From: Pelagicoccus mobilis
Lineage (GTDB): Bacteria > Verrucomicrobiota > Verrucomicrobiia > Opitutales > Opitutaceae
Length of the DNA stretch: 64,000 bases
Direction of reading: 5' to 3'
Assembly (NCBI RefSeq): GCF_016595505.1
Contig: NZ_JAENIL010000023.1
Span: forward strand, 52,062-116,061
Shown: positions 62,879 through 64,000 of the stretch, one piece after another
Layout of the letters: every line of letters begins with the position of its first letter
Position numbering within the stretch: position 1 is the first letter of the stretch
The notes under the pieces: model-generated
Told to the model about the DNA's origin: nothing
Seen by the model: only the letters and a program-made list of their open reading frames with translations
Databases searched by the model: none
Program-made: the position numbers and the translations under genes

Positions 62879-63349
62879 TTAGGCGAGGCGGAAGAGCTTT
62901 TGGCCGAACTCTACTGGCTGTCCGTTTTCGACGAGGACTTCCGCGATCTTGCCGCTCACTTCAGCTTGGATTTCGTTCATGATCTTCATCGCTTCGATGA
63001 TGCAGACGACGCTGTCTTCCTTTACGGAATCGCCAACCTTGGCGAATGCCGGGCTGTCTGGAGACGGAGCTGAGTAGAAAGTACCCACCATTGGGGAGGT
63101 GACGTAAGTCGCATTGTCGTCGGCAGCTGGCGCGGTGGGGGCGGCTGGTGCGGGCGTCGCCGGGGCTGCGGGAGCTGCGGGAGCCGGAGCAGCCGGAGCC
63201 GGGGCTGCGTAGCTTACAATCTGGGGTTGAGCCTGCGTTTCGGTCGCGCGTTTGATCTGCAGCTTGAAGTTCTCTTCTTCAACAGCGAATTCAGTCAGGT
63301 CAGACCGCTTCATTAGGTCGACGATTTGCTTGATTTCTTTGATGTCCAA
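62879..63349 (-). CDS. accB: Acetyl-CoA carboxylase, biotin carboxyl carrier protein
   Basis: AccB carries the biotin that AccC loads. The C-terminal biotinyl domain has [24 protein letters not shown], with the biotinylated Lys in EAMKM-like EAMKI. An Ala/Pro-rich linker precedes it. I place the start at a TTG (63349), giving [21 protein letters not shown], which matches the canonical AccB N-terminus and a length of 156. The upstream ATG at 63418 adds 23 residues without conservation and neither start has a clear ribosome-binding site, so the start is uncertain. The ligase for biotin is encoded at 8635. Confidence 0.9.
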   Translation of the reverse strand: MDIKEIKQIVDLMKRSDLTEFAVEEENFKLQIKRATETQAQPQIVSYAAPAPAAPAPAAPAAPATPAPAAPTAPAADDNATYVTSPMVGTFYSAPSPDSPAFAKVGDSVKEDSVVCIIEAMKIMNEIQAEVSGKIAEVLVENGQPVEFGQKLFRLA

Positions 63350-63418
63350 AACTCTGAGGGTTGATTGTTCAATTTCAAAGGAGGCTCGGTCTGTTACGAC
63401 CTTTTGCCAAACATGCAA

Positions 63419-64000
63419 CTATCTAGTTGAATGGGTGTTAGTTGCAGTTGGGGCGAATGTGTTGAAAAAATGCTGTTTGGCGAGTGCGAATGGCTTTTGA
63501 AAGGAAGGGAGCGCAACTATATATAATAGGTCTATTTCTTTGCGGCGCTTATTCGTGTTATTAGAAAAGGAGTGGCTTAGGTGCTATCTAAGGCCAGTTT
63601 GAGTGATTTGATACGCTCTGCGGAAACTTTTTTGAAAAACTGCTTGATTAAGGGAAGCGACGGCGCAGAGTGCCGGCTCTTCTGTTCTTTTCATAGCTCA
63701 TCTTTGAGCGGTTGGTCGCTTTGTTTCCTTCGAGAAAATAAGTTGAAAATACTTCTTGATTCGAAGGTTCTAAAACGCATTTTGCGTCCCTCTGTTCTTT
63801 GAAATTCGCGATGCTAGGTGGCTGGATTTTAGAAATCTATAAACTCTGAAGAAAGTTCAAAAAAGGGCTTGATTCGCGAATCGAAAAAGGCAGTGTTCGG
63901 CCTCCGTTCATTAAAAGTCATCCGAAGCCAAGCTGGTCGCTTCGAGGATCTGAAAAGAAAATCGATTAACCGCTTGACGAGAGGTTTGAGTTTTGAGTGG
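63419..64000 (+). other. Gene-free region resembling an rRNA-operon leader
   Basis: No convincing coding sequence lies in these 582 bases. TCTGTTCTTT occurs twice (63681 and 63791); the second continues as TCTGTTCTTTGAAATTC, close to boxA antitermination sequences in rRNA leaders. A perfect 12-base palindrome GATTCGCGAATC (63871-63882) and AT-rich stretches follow. If an rRNA operon begins just beyond the window, this would be its leader; that lies outside what can be seen. Confidence 0.4.

Noticed and set aside
63581..63802. A 73-codon plus-strand frame near the window end
   Set aside because: No ribosome-binding site, no conserved pattern, and it overlaps the boxA-like leader signals.

Overview
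The window looks like a chromosomal segment of a Gram-negative, heterotrophic, probably marine member of Verrucomicrobiota, class Opitutae (a Pelagicoccus/Puniceicoccales-like organism). No rRNA gene lies inside the window, so this rests on gene content: a TonB-dependent receptor with the 'LSPFKVDAS…GYRATNT…GTRL' N-terminus typical of Opitutae, a DUF1800/DUF1501 pair, PA14-rich exported proteins, an exported sulfatase, a secreted GH16 glucanase, and an LpxH-like enzyme that implies lipid A. GC content is moderate and no phage, IS, CRISPR or tRNA was recognised.

Layout. 1-12.7 kb: housekeeping and metabolism (NAD(P)HX repair, dprA, Sel1-repeat protein, PNPOx-like protein, SDR, birA, nadC, hexose mutarotase). 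12.8-16.4 kb: membrane-microdomain operon nfeD - short nfeD - floA - small anchored protein. 16.5-25.2 kb: mscS, LpxH-like phosphoesterase, miaA, prmA, GNAT, sulfatase, transglutaminase-like protease and DUF350. 25.3-31.5 kb: an NtrC-type sigma-54 activator convergent with a 1581-residue BvgS-like hybrid kinase. 31.7-40.2 kb: an export operon of a six-PA14 DUF1800 protein, a Tat-exported DUF1501 protein and a GspG-like anchored protein. 40.7-46.0 kb: a run of four envelope or signalling genes behind a good sigma-54 promoter match (coiled-coil periplasmic protein, predicted outer-membrane barrel, NtrB-like kinase, PQQ-type propeller). 46.3 kb: a YbaK deacylase. 46.9-59.6 kb: a beta-glucan utilisation locus. 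59.6-63.4 kb: thiE, an Asp23/AmaP pair, accC and accB. The last 0.6 kb has no convincing gene and resembles an rRNA-operon leader.

The most coherent system is the glucan locus. A secreted GH16 enzyme and a TonB-dependent receptor are transcribed divergently, followed by a GPH sugar symporter, a cytosolic clan-A glycosidase, a LacI regulator and a 1149-residue phosphorylase-like protein. Three TGCA-N6-TGCA sites occur only in the two divergent promoter regions of this locus among the intergenic regions I inspected, and they are proposed as the LacI operators. The least explained parts are the sigma-54-promoter envelope cluster, the DUF1800 operon with its pseudopilin-like partner, and short palindromic repeats beginning GTAG that sit in several intergenic gaps.
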